Assembly: GCA_935421135.1 (NCBI GenBank)
Contig: OW285193.1
Location: 13,254,099 to 13,318,098 of the forward strand
Reading direction: 5' to 3'
DNA: 64,000 nucleotides
Source: Bugulina stolonifera
Taxonomy: Eukaryota; Bryozoa; Gymnolaemata; Cheilostomatida; Bugulidae
Positions 1 to 31,612 of the stretch are shown here, piece by piece. Under the pieces are notes generated by a model that did no database searches, was not told the origin of the DNA, and saw only the letters and a list, made by a program, of their open reading frames with translations. Each line of letters begins with the position of its first letter. Positions within the stretch are counted from its first letter, which is position 1. The translations under genes were made by a program, and so were the position numbers.

Positions 1-1
1 T

Positions 2-548
2 ATGCAGACCCTTGAGGTGTTAGTTAATGAGAGATCTGTTTTAATAAATATATCTGGACTATCCGATGTGTATTTGAATGATATCTCATCTAGTTGGAGT
101 ATAGCACCTTGTAATGGCTCTGTCTCAGGGAATCTAAGGATAGAGTGTGCATGTATGTGTAATAATAGTGAAGTATATGCGTACATGTACATTCCAACAC
201 ATCGTATTGATACAGACCTACACTGTAAGTAATCTTATAGCCTAGTAAATGGTTTTAACCTTGATATCCATATAAGGAAAAAACTCATATGACTCCATTA
301 CAATCACACAACAATGTTGCCACTGACAACACTAATTATAACAAAGCCCCAGATAAGTGGATGAGTCATACATATCAGTAGACCAATGATATACCGTACT
401 TACTTTAATACAACCTCCGTCTCTCTCACTACTACAGGTATCTCTGGCCTGTCAACAGTATACACTAGCGAATTAGTATATACAATGCAAAACATGCTTA
501 TATGGTTATATGACGTACTTTTATGCTTATATGACGTACTTTTATGAG
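2..548 (+). CDS. 3' end of an unidentified plus-strand gene (two exons, partial)
   Basis: An open frame enters from the left edge and runs to a GTAAGT donor at 225. A pyrimidine-rich tract ending in CTACTACAG at 437 gives a good acceptor, and joining 2-224 to 438-548 keeps the frame and ends at TGA. The first exon encodes a Cys- and Ser-rich stretch (IAPCNGSVSG, IECACMCNNS) that looks extracellular. The second begins CISGLSTVYTSELVY, echoing ISGLSDVYLNDIS in the first exon, and ends in a stretch produced by a 21-bp tandem duplication. I do not recognise the family. Because ABCF3 must continue left of base 1, this gene appears nested within it on the opposite strand. The upstream part is outside the window, and the ATG at base 2 may be internal. 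Confidence 0.4.
505..546. repeat. 21-bp unit tandem duplication
   Basis: Two adjacent copies of a 21-bp unit containing TATATGACGTACTTTTATG. They lie in the last exon of the putative plus-strand gene and produce the repeated peptide LYDVLL. Confidence 0.75.
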
Positions 549-669
549 TATATAATATGATTATATGATATGAGTGGGCTTACTAATGAATACGGTTATA
601 CATTTGTACAACACGATATGATTTATGGGTATATAAAATAAACATATGTAAGTAAAATTATATACTTAC

Positions 670-18784
<18,115 letters not shown>

Positions 18785-19353
18785 CTCATTGAACTTTTTT
18801 CCCCAAGTTTTGGATTTTCCTTTATAGGAAGCTCTGTCATAGCCTTTAATAAATGTTTAATATTTTAAATTTTGCTGAAACAGCAATTTATACTAAATTA
18901 ATTTATTTTTGCTATTTTATATTTTTATGTTAAAATTTTAATCAGATTTTTTTGTGTATGATACTCATTCAACAACTTTTTAAGGCTATAAGGAAAAGGC
19001 AAGATAACTCCATGGCTTTGAAGGCTATAAACAATAAAAGTAAGACAACTCCTCAATTAGGTATTGGAAGAGAAAACGGAGAGTAGACAACTTCTTGCGA
19101 TGACAATCGTGATTATGAACCACATGACTGACATGAGAATGCAACCAAACAAGTAAAGGTAGAATTATGCAACCTGTTGTGTGAGATTTGAGTTATTATA
19201 CACGCGTTTTTACTGCAATGTTTGTGTGCGATAAATCTATTACCGAAATAAACCAGTGTTCCAACTCTGAAATTCAGACTATTTAATTTTATTATGATTT
19301 CACAACTTACACTATAACATAGGAAACAAGACCAAGAGAGTTGCATGGGAAAT

Positions 19354-19359
19354 TTTATT
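19354..19359 (-). terminator. Candidate polyadenylation signal of the Diversin-like gene
   Basis: AATAAA on the minus strand about 300 bp past the Diversin stop and about 570 bp before the ABCF3 start codon. Confidence 0.45.
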
Positions 19360-19655
19360 GAACTCATGCTACCAAAGTATACATATTATACTTGTGTCCC
19401 CATCTTATTGATAAAAGTGAGGGCATATGGCTGAAACAGTCTGCTAATATTTACAGCTTTGCAACGGTATTTACATATAGATGTCCATAAAATCACCTGA
19501 CGAATTTAGCGCCACATGTATATCTATGACATAAAAAACTATATAAAGAAATAAATATTTAAAAGTGATATAAATATAATTATAATATACTACATAAGAA
19601 CTTTTACACTATACATATGTGTGTACATATAATATGTCCATCAGCAATCTGATTG

Positions 19656-22600
19656 TTAAACATCGCTGGTCATTGTACGATGAGGCCTGAGATGTCCTGT
19701 GTTCATTCTTCGAGATGCGTCTTGCAGCTTCCTGTTGTACCAGGAAGTGTCATACTCTTCTACAGTTTGCTTAGCAGCTGCCTTCTGTTGAGGTGAAGGC
19801 TGACTAGCATAAAAATCGTAAGCTTGCCCGCCATATCCTGAATCAGGATTGGAGCTACCACAGCAGCTTTCTCCAGTCTGTACGACTAGGTTGTCTGCAT
19901 GTGGTTCTACTACTCCTGTCGATTGTCTTTGTTCTAAACTTTGCTGCTTGCTTGAATTAGAAGCAGTCACAGCAGTAGATCGATTAAGTATTTGCTGAGC
20001 TCCTGTTGGAACATTTGTCTTCTGATCACGAGCAGATTGCGAGCTCTGTTGCCGCTGACCTTTCGCCTCTTCATAAGACGGTAAATGGCGCCGAGGAGTA
20101 TTATTTAGATTATCATGAGACTGTGCATCAGTAGAATTCCTCACAGGGGCGCTAGCAATCTGACTGGATGAATTATCTACATGTCGTCTATGATCTACAT
20201 TTGGTTGGTGTCGAACATTTTGATGTGATGGTACTTCAGCATACAATGGCCTGTTTTGGTTCCCGGCCTGTGATTGATATCGGCTGAAAGGAGGGTTAGT
20301 CACCGTTGCATTGGTTTTAGGTATAGTCATGCTATGAGATCTCTGTGCTGGTACTGGTGGTGCATTAGATTGTGCATGTTGACTAATTGATGTATTTGGA
20401 TTGTTCAAGGCAGCAGATATGAGTCTGTAAGTAGGTATTGGACGATTGGCTACATGAGAGACGTGAGACTGATTGGCAGGCTGTTCTGTTGTACCATGCA
20501 CTGGTGCTCTGCCCACACTTGTTTGATGGTCACTATACATTCTACTTTGGTAAGAATTAGGTTGATATGTGTGACCATGCAGAGAAACATTCATCTGTCT
20601 CGTTTTAGGTACAGGCCGCATATGCTCAGCATCTGATTTGTCAATTCTACGCCCACTCTCTACTATTTCCTGCTTGGGTGCCATTTCTTTTTTGTGACGA
20701 AGATTTTCTTGACTTTGCCACAAATTACCTTTAGCACTGACGCGGCTATTGTCCTTGATGTATGTATTAGACTTAGATAGCTGTTCACTAGATCTCAGTT
20801 CCGACCTGTCGTACTGGTAATCATCTCCTCTTGCACGGATTCGCCTTCTTTCTGCTCTCAGCTGTAGAACAACAAAATTAAGGTATAAGCACATGCATAT
20901 TATTCAAGATTTTAAGGCGGCTTCATATAATGTAACTTCAATAGCAAAGATAAAAACGGAAAATCTTGTGGGTCAAACTAGGATATCCAGCAGAACAACA
21001 CTTCAATCGATAAATATTGTTTTAAAATCCCACCTGTGTACAATGCACATAGCTATGTACTTTGGTAACTACTCCAAATGATACTGGAGAACATAGGCTG
21101 GCTTGTTTGCGGCTTTTTAGCAAATCATTAATTGTTCTATGCCCATGTTATGCTAGCCAGAATCATTTTAACAATAAGACAAATTATTGTTTGTACTGCA
21201 TCATGTCAATTAGTTACTAATTTAACTTAAATCTGAGTATTTACCTCTTCATGATGTTTGAGCGTCTTGAGCTCCTCCATAGCTGCCTCTTTTGACTTGA
21301 AAGCTCTACCATGGTAGCTGTACTCAGAGTGCGAAAGAGTCTCATCAGATCGGCACCGAAACAAGCGGGGTGGAGGAGGAAATTGTTCAGTAGCCTAAAA
21401 TATTTGAAGTCAAACTTTAGTATAAATATGTCATATCTGCTAGTTCAAGCCAATCAATTGTCAAGCTGTGTTCAATGACGTATTGCAGATGCTTAGCCTT
21501 AATAAGTTGATGAGCAAACTACATGTTGTATAATAGATAGATACAAACAAGAGGAGATAATTCAAAATTGATAAAACTTTCGGCTCTATGATCAACCAAT
21601 TAGACTTTGAATACTACTATTATGTTGCATAACATTTTACTTGAGTGTCATCACTGCCTGCAGGTCAGCAGATAAAAGTAGTTCGGGCGTCTCAGTGTTG
21701 AATTAATATAAAAATGTATATTAATACTGCCAGGCTAGCAATACTTACATCATAACGAGCCATACGCTCATGATCGAAATCATCTCCGAATCTAGTTTGC
21801 ATTGCGCCACTAGTGTAAGCAAATGGATTCTCTTCTGTATCAAAATCTGCTTCTTCTTCGGCTTGCGTGGTCAGCCATGTTTTCAGATCACCTCGAAGTT
21901 CTTGCAGATCGTTTTCAACCTGCAGTGGCCAAAGATGATAATTATTACAATATACTAGTATGCCCTAAGTAATAGAAATTTGACCAATGCATCGATTAGC
22001 TTCTATTTTGTAATTTCGTATGTTTAGATGGTAAATATAGGTTGTTATCCGTTATAAGTTCTGATCACTGGTTGGATTGAGAAATGCATTAGTTCAATGC
22101 ATCCATATGAGAAAATGATCATTACTACTACATAGCACACATATATGAGTGAGTTTGGAATCTACTGATGTACAACTGGGTATTTCATCAGAGATGGTCT
22201 GTGAATTAAGAGTGATGCTTTTGACTAAATGACCTAGTTTCTTTCTGACTTTCCTCCCAACTCATACTAAGATTGTACCTGTGCTAACTGTCTGTTGATA
22301 TCTACTTGATCACGCTGCAGACGTCGTCCTGGGTATTCTTGGGGTTCCCGACTGCTCGCCTCAGTTCTCAAACCTGATCGAACCTCTGTACTAGTCCTCT
22401 CATTGGTCTGTTGATATGAAGGCAATATGCATTTAAAGGTTTCACTAAATTATGATGCACCGGTCCTATACTCATTTCCATCAGAGTTTCAACAAAGGCC
22501 CACATGTATTTTTTGTAATAGCAAACAATTTGGTTTATTAAAAAGTCATTTGGATTATTGTATAGTCATAGTAGAAAATATTACAAATACACTGTATTAC

Positions 22601-25600
22601 ATAGTGATAATACATCATTTACCTTATGCCTTTCAGCTGCCATTTTTAGTTCAGCCATTTTGTCACTAAGCACTAGTTGAGATTCTTTAATATCTGCATA
22701 GTTCCTTTCTCTTCTGTTCGTAGATGGGGCACCAGATTTCCCTACAGTATCTGGTTCACAATGACAAGCTGGAACAAACCCACATGGTCCTTGTCGTATG
22801 TTACCTTCAATACAAAACAATAATATATCATTTTAAAGCTCATTAAAAGAAGTTAAGTTCGAAACTACAGCAGTGCTGTAATTGAATTAATGAATATAAT
22901 TATTGATGCACGGTGTTAATCATATCGCGTAATTAATTTCAATCATCATTTCTCATAAAAATGATGAATTTATCTTGCTATTTGTTTGATAAGGTATCTT
23001 CGTGTTAATAATATTCTATATGTGTTTATTAATACATTATAATGTAGGACAGTACAGCACTCAATTTATTATATCCTCACCACATACTCTTAGTTTCTCA
23101 CCTGCAAGATCCCTGTAATAAGCAAACCCAGGCTTCCGTACGTACTGATTGCTACAAGGTATATCTGCATCAAAGTTCTCCACTCTTTTACCAGTGTGGG
23201 TAGCTCGAGATTTAGTCGGTTGATGTGAAGGTTTCTACAAGTATCCCATAATGTACAGTGTCGTAAAAGATAATACCATGTATTGCCAAAATTTGCACAT
23301 TGTTTCTAACATTATGTTTTTACTTCAACAGAATATTTAACATCTGAATGAAACACAACAGTTTCAAACATGTTACTGAAACCACAACGTAGTAGTTCAT
23401 ACTTTTAGAATTTTCTTGCGAATCCAGGATATGAAGGCATTGTGTGACTTTGTTTTAGATACTTTTTCTGTCTTTGAATCAAATTGAACCTTCGCTCCTT
23501 CTTGAACTACTTCCATCTTGTTTGGCTTTCTGTTCACATGTCGGTTACTTTCATGTATAGACTGCTAAAACCCATTGCAACACAATATACATAGTGCAAA
23601 AAAGTAAGAAATTATTAAGATAAATTAAGTAATCATTTCATATGTGTATTACTTTCATTGAGTAGATGCGATATTAAACTCTAACTGAATCGATGGGTTA
23701 TTAAAACCAGACGTTCTTTGTAGCAAATGTATCCTGTATGAATTTGAAGTTGGCGTAGCAAATTCTAGCATAATTTATGTAATTTTAATTACCAATATTG
23801 TATAGTTCCACCGCAGGTATGTCTATATAGAAACTAATTAGTGAATTTATAGCAGTACTATTAATAGTAGTAGTTTCCTTACCGTTACCAAAGACGTTTG
23901 GTTTATAATCTCGATTATTTCTAAATTATCCTTTCTCCGTGCTATATCCACTGGTGTTTCGTCTTGCTATAAAGATAGAATATTAGGTAATGATTAGTAT
24001 TGTAAAAGTATTCCAAAAACCACAGGCTACTTGATTCTTAAATAGTCTGGTGATAGGACAACTCCCAATTGCACTCATTTCTTACAAATTCTCAAAGCCC
24101 ATTACACTGTCATAAGATTGTCACTCAGCGAGAGATTCCCTTAATTTAACTCAGATTTTGGAACGACTATAATCACACGTCCCACCCAAATGTGTAACCT
24201 CCCTCAATTATGTTATAGGACTTGACAAGATGGTCATAATATAAAATATCGCTTGTATCATACACTATCAATAGTAATTACATCGTAATAACCTAAGGGT
24301 GTCCAACTTACTTTATTTCTAATGGCAGCCGGAGCACCCGCTTCCACAAGTAGCTTTGCAATCTTCCGCCGTTTGAACGCTGACGTTATATGCAAGGCTG
24401 TGTCACCATTTTTGTTCTGCTCAGCGATGGAACACTTTGCACTAATCAGGATCCTAGCGATGCCAGCATGACCATATCGAGCTGATGTGTGGAGGGGTGT
24501 ATCGCCATACTGTATAAGAATAACAGCAAAATATTGTCTCTAAACTGAATAACAGCAGCGCTTTGCATTTTAGTCTACCTACATGTATGTGTTATTATAT
24601 ATATGGTGAGAACAGGCAAAGAATGACTGACCTAAATAAGTATGTGACAAAAGTTTCAAAACTGCAAAAAAACATCTGTTAGCAGAGTACATCTAGCTTT
24701 CCATAACCATGTAAGAAAAGTGGAAAAATAAGTTCATGCAAAACTAAAGTTGGGATGGGTGTAGCACTCCCTCCCTCCCCTGAGTTTGGTAATAAATAGA
24801 GTATCGGCTAGTTTCATTAAACATAGTCGAAGAAGAGAGAGTTCTTCTTCCTCATTCGAATCCAATTAATCATACATTCTATTATACATTGTAGAATGTG
24901 TAGTATAATTCAAGTTTTGTTAATGTTATGTTAGTAGAGAAGTATAATAATATTAATTGCCATGCCAATGGGAGTTGGCAGTTTATAAATAAATTATGAA
25001 TGACTGTGAATATATTATTATGATAGGTTACAAGCCCTGGCACCACATCTCTGATTTCAAGATTACAAATCACAAAGTTCGCAAAATACAGAACACAGGT
25101 GGAAACGTTTACATTTGTTCTATTGACCTATGCCATGTGATGGCAACCTTGAAACCAGGATGTTTCGATTTCTTTGTAACACAAATAGGCAAACTGAAGA
25201 CATAGAAAACTACGTGTTTCTTAGTACAGGAAAGGCCGAGTTGGTTCTATTCCTTAATTCGCCGTTTCTATTGCTTTATTAGCCTTGTCAAACTAAGGAA
25301 GCCAGTAGATAATACATACACATCAGGGTTTATTGTTGTGCAAATATTATTACGGAAGCCTACGTGATAGACCTGTCCCAAAATGATGCATTTCAACTTT
25401 TTTTATATAACTCCATGACGAAACTAAAACCATAGAAATGTTGCCTTTTCAGTACAGGAAAAGTTCTATGCTAGCCATACGTCACTGTCACCGCACCATG
25501 ATATGCAAACTAAATAACATTAGATATGCATGCATAGGCTGTAACTAAAACAGTTTATATAATACAACTTACTTTAATAAAAATATTGATTGACATTAGT

Positions 25601-28600
25601 AACATTTTTCAAGAAATTTGAGCGACTCCGGATATATTTGAATATGACGGATTGAGAACATTTATCGGCTTTCATGGAGCGTTTTGTGTCTACGTTGATT
25701 TTATAGCTGCAAATTTTAAAATCAACTTTTGGCTCCTAGTCAAACTTCATCATACGCCTTGTCATATCTCTTAGTCATCCCCTCTTGGTAGTGATTACTG
25801 GTTAGTAGTTAGTAGTACATAACTTCCAAGAGAATGAAAGTCACAGTCAGTTGTATAACTAATGACTATATTACGAAGAACTCATTGCTTGAAGTCAATA
25901 CTTACATTATTTTTTACATCTGGGCTGCAGCCTCCGTATAGCAGAGTTCTACCAGATTGATTGTGACCATTCTGTGCAGCAAGGTGGAGGGGTGTACACC
26001 CAGCCTAAAATTATGAGAATCCATTTATTAAAACAGCCTGACAGAAGAGATATGAAAGATAGATTCATATCAATCATTATGATTAAAGATTTAGAAATGA
26101 CTGACTGAAGATACTTTTTTCAGCATTGTTTTTAATTATAGTAAGAGGTCTGAATGATTTATAACTAGTTACCCTGGTTGTATCCTATTGCATGTAATAT
26201 AGCCTAATTATAACAAGAATTATTATAAATGGGTAGCATGCCGTATAAGACATGTTCACTGTAGGATATGGTACTGTATTTGCACCATATTCTTTACATC
26301 AATTCTCTAAAAATATGAACTAGCAGAGACATGACTAAATTGTGAGCATGGCATTGGTGTATTGTTCATAGTACAATGTACCTGTGCTAATACCATAGGT
26401 TAAGGTCATTATTTAAGACACATCAATGTGGTGAAATTTTTATATGTTACAATTTCTGCCCCAAACAAAGTGAATACCTGACAAGGCCCAGGCCAGCAAG
26501 ATCAACTGGCAGATTGTCATTAATCAAGCAACTCGTCTTACCATGAAAGACAAGACGTCAGACCACACACCAAACCTACTCCTACCGACCAGCTGCATCT
26601 GAACATTTTAAAATAATTCATTTACGAGGCTGTGGTTTTTACTCAATTCTCAAAGTGTTCTGTAGGCTATTCAGTCATTGCAATCTCAACCACCAGCTAC
26701 ATTAAAAATGAAATTTAGGTATTGAGGAAACTTAAAAATGGTCTAACTCCAGGTGGCTGACCGATGAGCAATATCTGGCACCTGTGCACCAGTACGAGTA
26801 TGAGCTCTGAATGCTTACGGAATAATATTAAATAACTAAAATGTAGCTCCATTATAAAACTTGTAATTTTAATCAGCGTATTGTTTGTTTAATGTTGAGG
26901 CATAACGATGGGTGAGAAAGAAATGGCTGTCTAACACATGTGTCTGTAGCACTGAAGGCAATTCAACTTTCCTATTAATTACACTTAATTTTCTTTGTAT
27001 TTCATTTGATGGCAGAATATAATTTATAGCACACACTTAGCATCAATTTGTTTAGATTACGAAGCAACTTGAAACCTTGATACTAACTCACACTTATTTA
27101 ATGTACCATGTTCTCTTTATAACAACACCAATTAACAATCTATCATACCAACTTCGTGATCTGTCAATTTACTTGCACACCTGATAAATTATAAAAAGTT
27201 TTCTTGCAAAAAACAATAGTCTTTTATTTCCCTTCTGGAATCCACTTACTATAGTGTAATAATCTGCACCGGACCCCAGTACTGCACATGGAGGTGCCGT
27301 AGCAAAACCTTTTTTTGTGATTTTACATGTATATACAATTATGTACACTCACTCTGTTTGTGATGAAGGCATTCGATTTATTCTTTAAGAGGAGATCCAC
27401 AGATTTGCTAAACCCGTGCCAGGCAGCTTCGTGCAGGGGTGTGTTGCCATACTGAAACAATCAACAAGGCATATATTTGACATCAGGCTTCCGCAAACCA
27501 TATTACGTAACATAATCATTATACATCAGCTGTGTTTGTCAAATATGTTAGAGTTTTGGCAACTCTATGATGTAGCCGCTATATCGTCAATGTCTCACGT
27601 CACATTACGATATCATCATGGTGTAGGTAGAGCTCAATGATAATATATAACTACCCCTACAGTCACCAAAATCGCAGCCGTCACAGCTAGCTAGGAACAT
27701 TATCATCGTTTAAACTGTTGAAAAAGCCTGAGGTCTCTAGCTGTACGTATAGTCTAAGGTGGGGTACTGGTTGAGGAATTAACGACAGATACTATCCATG
27801 TTTTGGTGGCAATGATACTTTACATGCATGATGTCAGGCTTTTTGCACATCTTGCACTAAGTTACACTGCTCTATTCATCAGCGAGTGCGTATAACATGT
27901 AGACCTATGTCTTACCCGATTCAGGGATTGTTTCGTTTCCACGTTTACATCAACAACAATACAGTTGGTATTAAAGTCACTGTATGTGTATGCCCATAAA
28001 AGGTGTTACAAAGTATTATGTGTAAAATAATGACAGTTAGTCATACTAACTACAAAAAATGCTGTATAGTAATGTAGTCTAATCCTAGGATTACATACAA
28101 GTTCACCAGCTGATAGAAAATGAGTAATATAGGACTATAAAAAATACAACTTCATCGGTACATTTATGTTTTACTTTATGTCACTTCTAATTTGAAATAT
28201 GCAGCCATCACTGACTCGGTGATTACTAATCTGCTGCGATCTACAACCACAGGAAGTCTCCATAGAGTCAGTGAGAGTTCTCAACTCACCGATCGTTCGT
28301 AACAGATGGTTGACATGCAACTACGAGCCGATTAGGATGAAATAAACGAACTATTAGCTTTTCGCATGACTCACTAGCCAATTACGTGCGTGCACCATAC
28401 CTGAACATGTCACTTGTCACAACATCCTTTGGAAAGTTATAACTTTTCACAAACAACATGGGCTTTGTAGCTAAGAAATACACATCTACGGAATACCTAG
28501 CTAGACCTCCCTAATAAGATAATATTTGAAAGAGCCAGTTGTGTTTGCAGAGCTGACTCCATCATTTACAAAAACATGGCCATAAATATAGGAATCTAGA

Positions 28601-31600
28601 CTCCGATACTCGGTGACTTTGCCATTGTCATTGTTATTGCCAATTATTGGTGGCGGATTAGAAAGTGTATATGAATGAGCAAAGATGGTGGGTGTAAAAG
28701 ATTGAGAAGTAATCATGCACAAAGTTACAAACACAGTGGTTTTGGGCCAACTTTTTTGCTAATGAGGAAGGTCCCATGGTGGTACATACATTTGACTTAG
28801 ATTGGTTGAGACTTGATTTTGGTCGCATCATTAGTGGGCTATCAATGGCTAGTGGGAACTTGGCCTACGGGTTAAACTATCAGTCACTGGTATTGGTAGA
28901 GAATGAATTCTCCAGCCTACCTCCTTTGGACAAGTTGTGGGAAGTAGTAAGTGGTAATTATGGACAATGTTCTATGGATTCATGCTATTATTCTCCACAT
29001 TATTTCACCCACACATAGACCATCACTTACTGTGTCATCCTGGGTGTCTATATCGCAGCCTTCATTTATCAGTAGCTCGAGAACATCCAGGTGACCACTC
29101 GCCGCTGCTTTGTGAAGGGCTGTATACCCACCCTAACAAATATTATGTTAAAAGATAAGAACACTGGTGATTTGATTCAGTTCACAATAAAAAAGTATTA
29201 TATTATATTTACATGACCTTGTAGAGTATCCGGCTTAGTAGGCAATTATTGCTTTGTACCGTGCATAAAGTGCGTAAATAACTTAATTTTAGTCAGAGAA
29301 AACCTTGTGTTGTACTATAATACATACAACACAATAGACCAACAGAAGGCGTACATGCTATGACAGTTTCATTAAGGAGAGCAATGATAGCTCCATACTG
29401 TAGTTCTTAGTGCCAAAAGATGAAAAATTACTAATATTTAATTAATGTATGAATGTCCACCCGAAATATGTCGATATATTGGCACGATCTGGTATTATTC
29501 TCTCATTTTCATAACTTCTAGTAAACAAATATTCTTGCCAAGCAGAACTAGCATGTTGTACAAGCTGCACAGAACAGTAACAAAGTAACCATTACTGGGC
29601 AAATTGGTGATTCAATTTTTTTCAGACAAAATAAATGGTAGGCCCTACATATTTTACTTTGATATTTCGTAGTATTTGCATTATTATGAGTACAGGAATC
29701 GTCTGCACCCATAAGATTGCAGCTGTAGGGCACCGCAACGAACTGAGATAACATGTAATCAATTTAATAGGGGTGTTGGGCTAGCTCAACGTATTTTATG
29801 AATCAAATAATTTAAATTTCCATAATTTAACCACCTAAAGTGATATTATCTGTTAAAGAAGTGACTCTAGCTGATGAACAATTTATCAATAGTCATTGTT
29901 GGAACCAGGCACCATTCATCCTGCTGTCAAAGTACAGTACAAACTGGAATAGATGTATCAGTTTCTGCATATACTGACACTGATAGCAAGTGGCCCCTTT
30001 AGTAGGCTGATTCATGACCAGTTTTAACCAGTTAATAGTCAACTATCACATGACTTGTAAAAAAATAAGATTGGCCCTATTTATTGGTGATAAGGTACAT
30101 GTGTATAACAATGGATATGTGACGAAGTTTACCCTCGTAACCTTTGTGCGGGTAAGTGTTGCTAAGTTTCACTTACCTCATCGGGGAAATCCACATCTGT
30201 GCCATTTTCCACCAACAGGCGAACTACTTCTGCGAACCCATTCTGTGCAGCCACATGGATTGCAGTTGATCCATTCTGTGAACAAAAACAGTTTGCTTTA
30301 GATTGGTAGGCTAACGCTATGAGCAGTGAAAGTTAGAGAACGCATCAGTTGTCATTCCACTTTTAGCTTTTTTCCAAATGCATGACAGATAATGGCATTT
30401 ACATAAAACAAGCGAAAGTTGGCGCCTGATTTACAACTCTTTTATTAAAATCTCTGACAGAATGTTGAGTGATGCTGGACAAACTGAGATTTTTCAATCG
30501 CGTTATGAGTCATAGGCTGAATCCATATTCATTCAGAGTAGACATTTCAAATACGCCATTGACTGTTTTTACAAGATCAATACTAGAACTTGATACTGCA
30601 ATCTATTACAGTAATGACAGCAGGTTCAAAACAAAAACACTTCGGAACATAAATACTTTTCCTCAATTAATGTTTGTTATTTTTGTAAAATATGATGAAC
30701 ATTTCTTCGATTCATTCTGACACTTGTTAGACTTGTCAATACTGAACCATGAACACCTGTCTCTGCAGTTTCTAAGCAAGTACCTGTACAGATGTAATGT
30801 AGAAAGAAAGCGAGATCACTGATTTGTGGTTGGGATTAATCTTCTTCATATACCAGAAAATAAAACTGATGTGTCAAGAAACATGGTGATCTACGGCTAA
30901 CAGACGTTGCTGTGGACATATTTTGGTTAATTCGATTGTCAATGAATTATTATTAGAAGAAATTCTGTCAACCTACCTACATTTCAATAAAAATAATTAT
31001 AATGATGAGATTTACATCGTGCAAACCTATATTATGAGAGATTTATGACAGTCTTTTAATGAATATATACCTTCATGTCACCTCTGACTGAGTCAGTTAA
31101 ACTTTAGCTACCTCTGACTAAGACAGTGAATCAGTGAGTCAGTTAAACTACATGTATCTCTGCCTGCGTTAGTGAGGTTGAATGGTAAGATATATTGCTG
31201 CTCAATTCAGCAAACTTTGAATTTAAGAGGTTTTCAAGTTTATGTCCCAAATAAACTATCTGTACTTGGACCATCTCAGAAACTTCCGAATCAACCCCAT
31301 TGTTAGAAGCACTACAAACTGGATCTCTGATGTAAGTCTAATCAAGTTTAGGGGTGTGTACATGGAGTGTATCGTCTGTACCCTAACTTCTAACATTGGT
31401 CAGATTAAACCGTATACAAATACTATAAAAATGAAATACCTCGTCTGTAATAACCTGGGCTCCATTGAATAACAACTCTTTCACCAACTCTGTGTTTCCT
31501 TTCTGAGCAGCTGACTTTAATTTGTGGTCTATGTCAAGGTCGTTCATGAGTCGAGTAAGCTCAGCGTTGTGTGGAGTGATCTGATCTTCTTCCTCACTCA

Positions 31601-31612
31601 TACTCAGTCCTT
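19656..31612 (-). CDS. ANKRD6: Diversin/ANKRD6-like ankyrin-repeat protein (exons shared by all isoforms)
   Basis: Cytoplasmic scaffold family (Diversin, fly Diego) that binds Dishevelled and casein kinase in Wnt and planar polarity signalling. Exons: 31440-31612, 30177-30275, 29031-29132, 27353-27451, 25906-26004, 24312-24509, 23883-23966, 23403-23564, 23102-23234, 22623-22804, 22279-22407, 21749-21919, 21245-21394, 19656-20861. All phases join. From the internal ATG at 31601 the protein is 991 residues. Eight ankyrin repeats (about 28-281) align one-to-one with Diversin; [16 protein letters not shown] is nearly the diagnostic Diversin repeat. A conserved mid-region follows ([10 protein letters not shown] in exon 22623-22804). 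The Q/S/N-rich 401-residue last exon contains [14 protein letters not shown] and a C-terminal [16 protein letters not shown] that resembles the Diversin C-terminus. Upstream first exons are listed separately. Confidence 0.93.
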
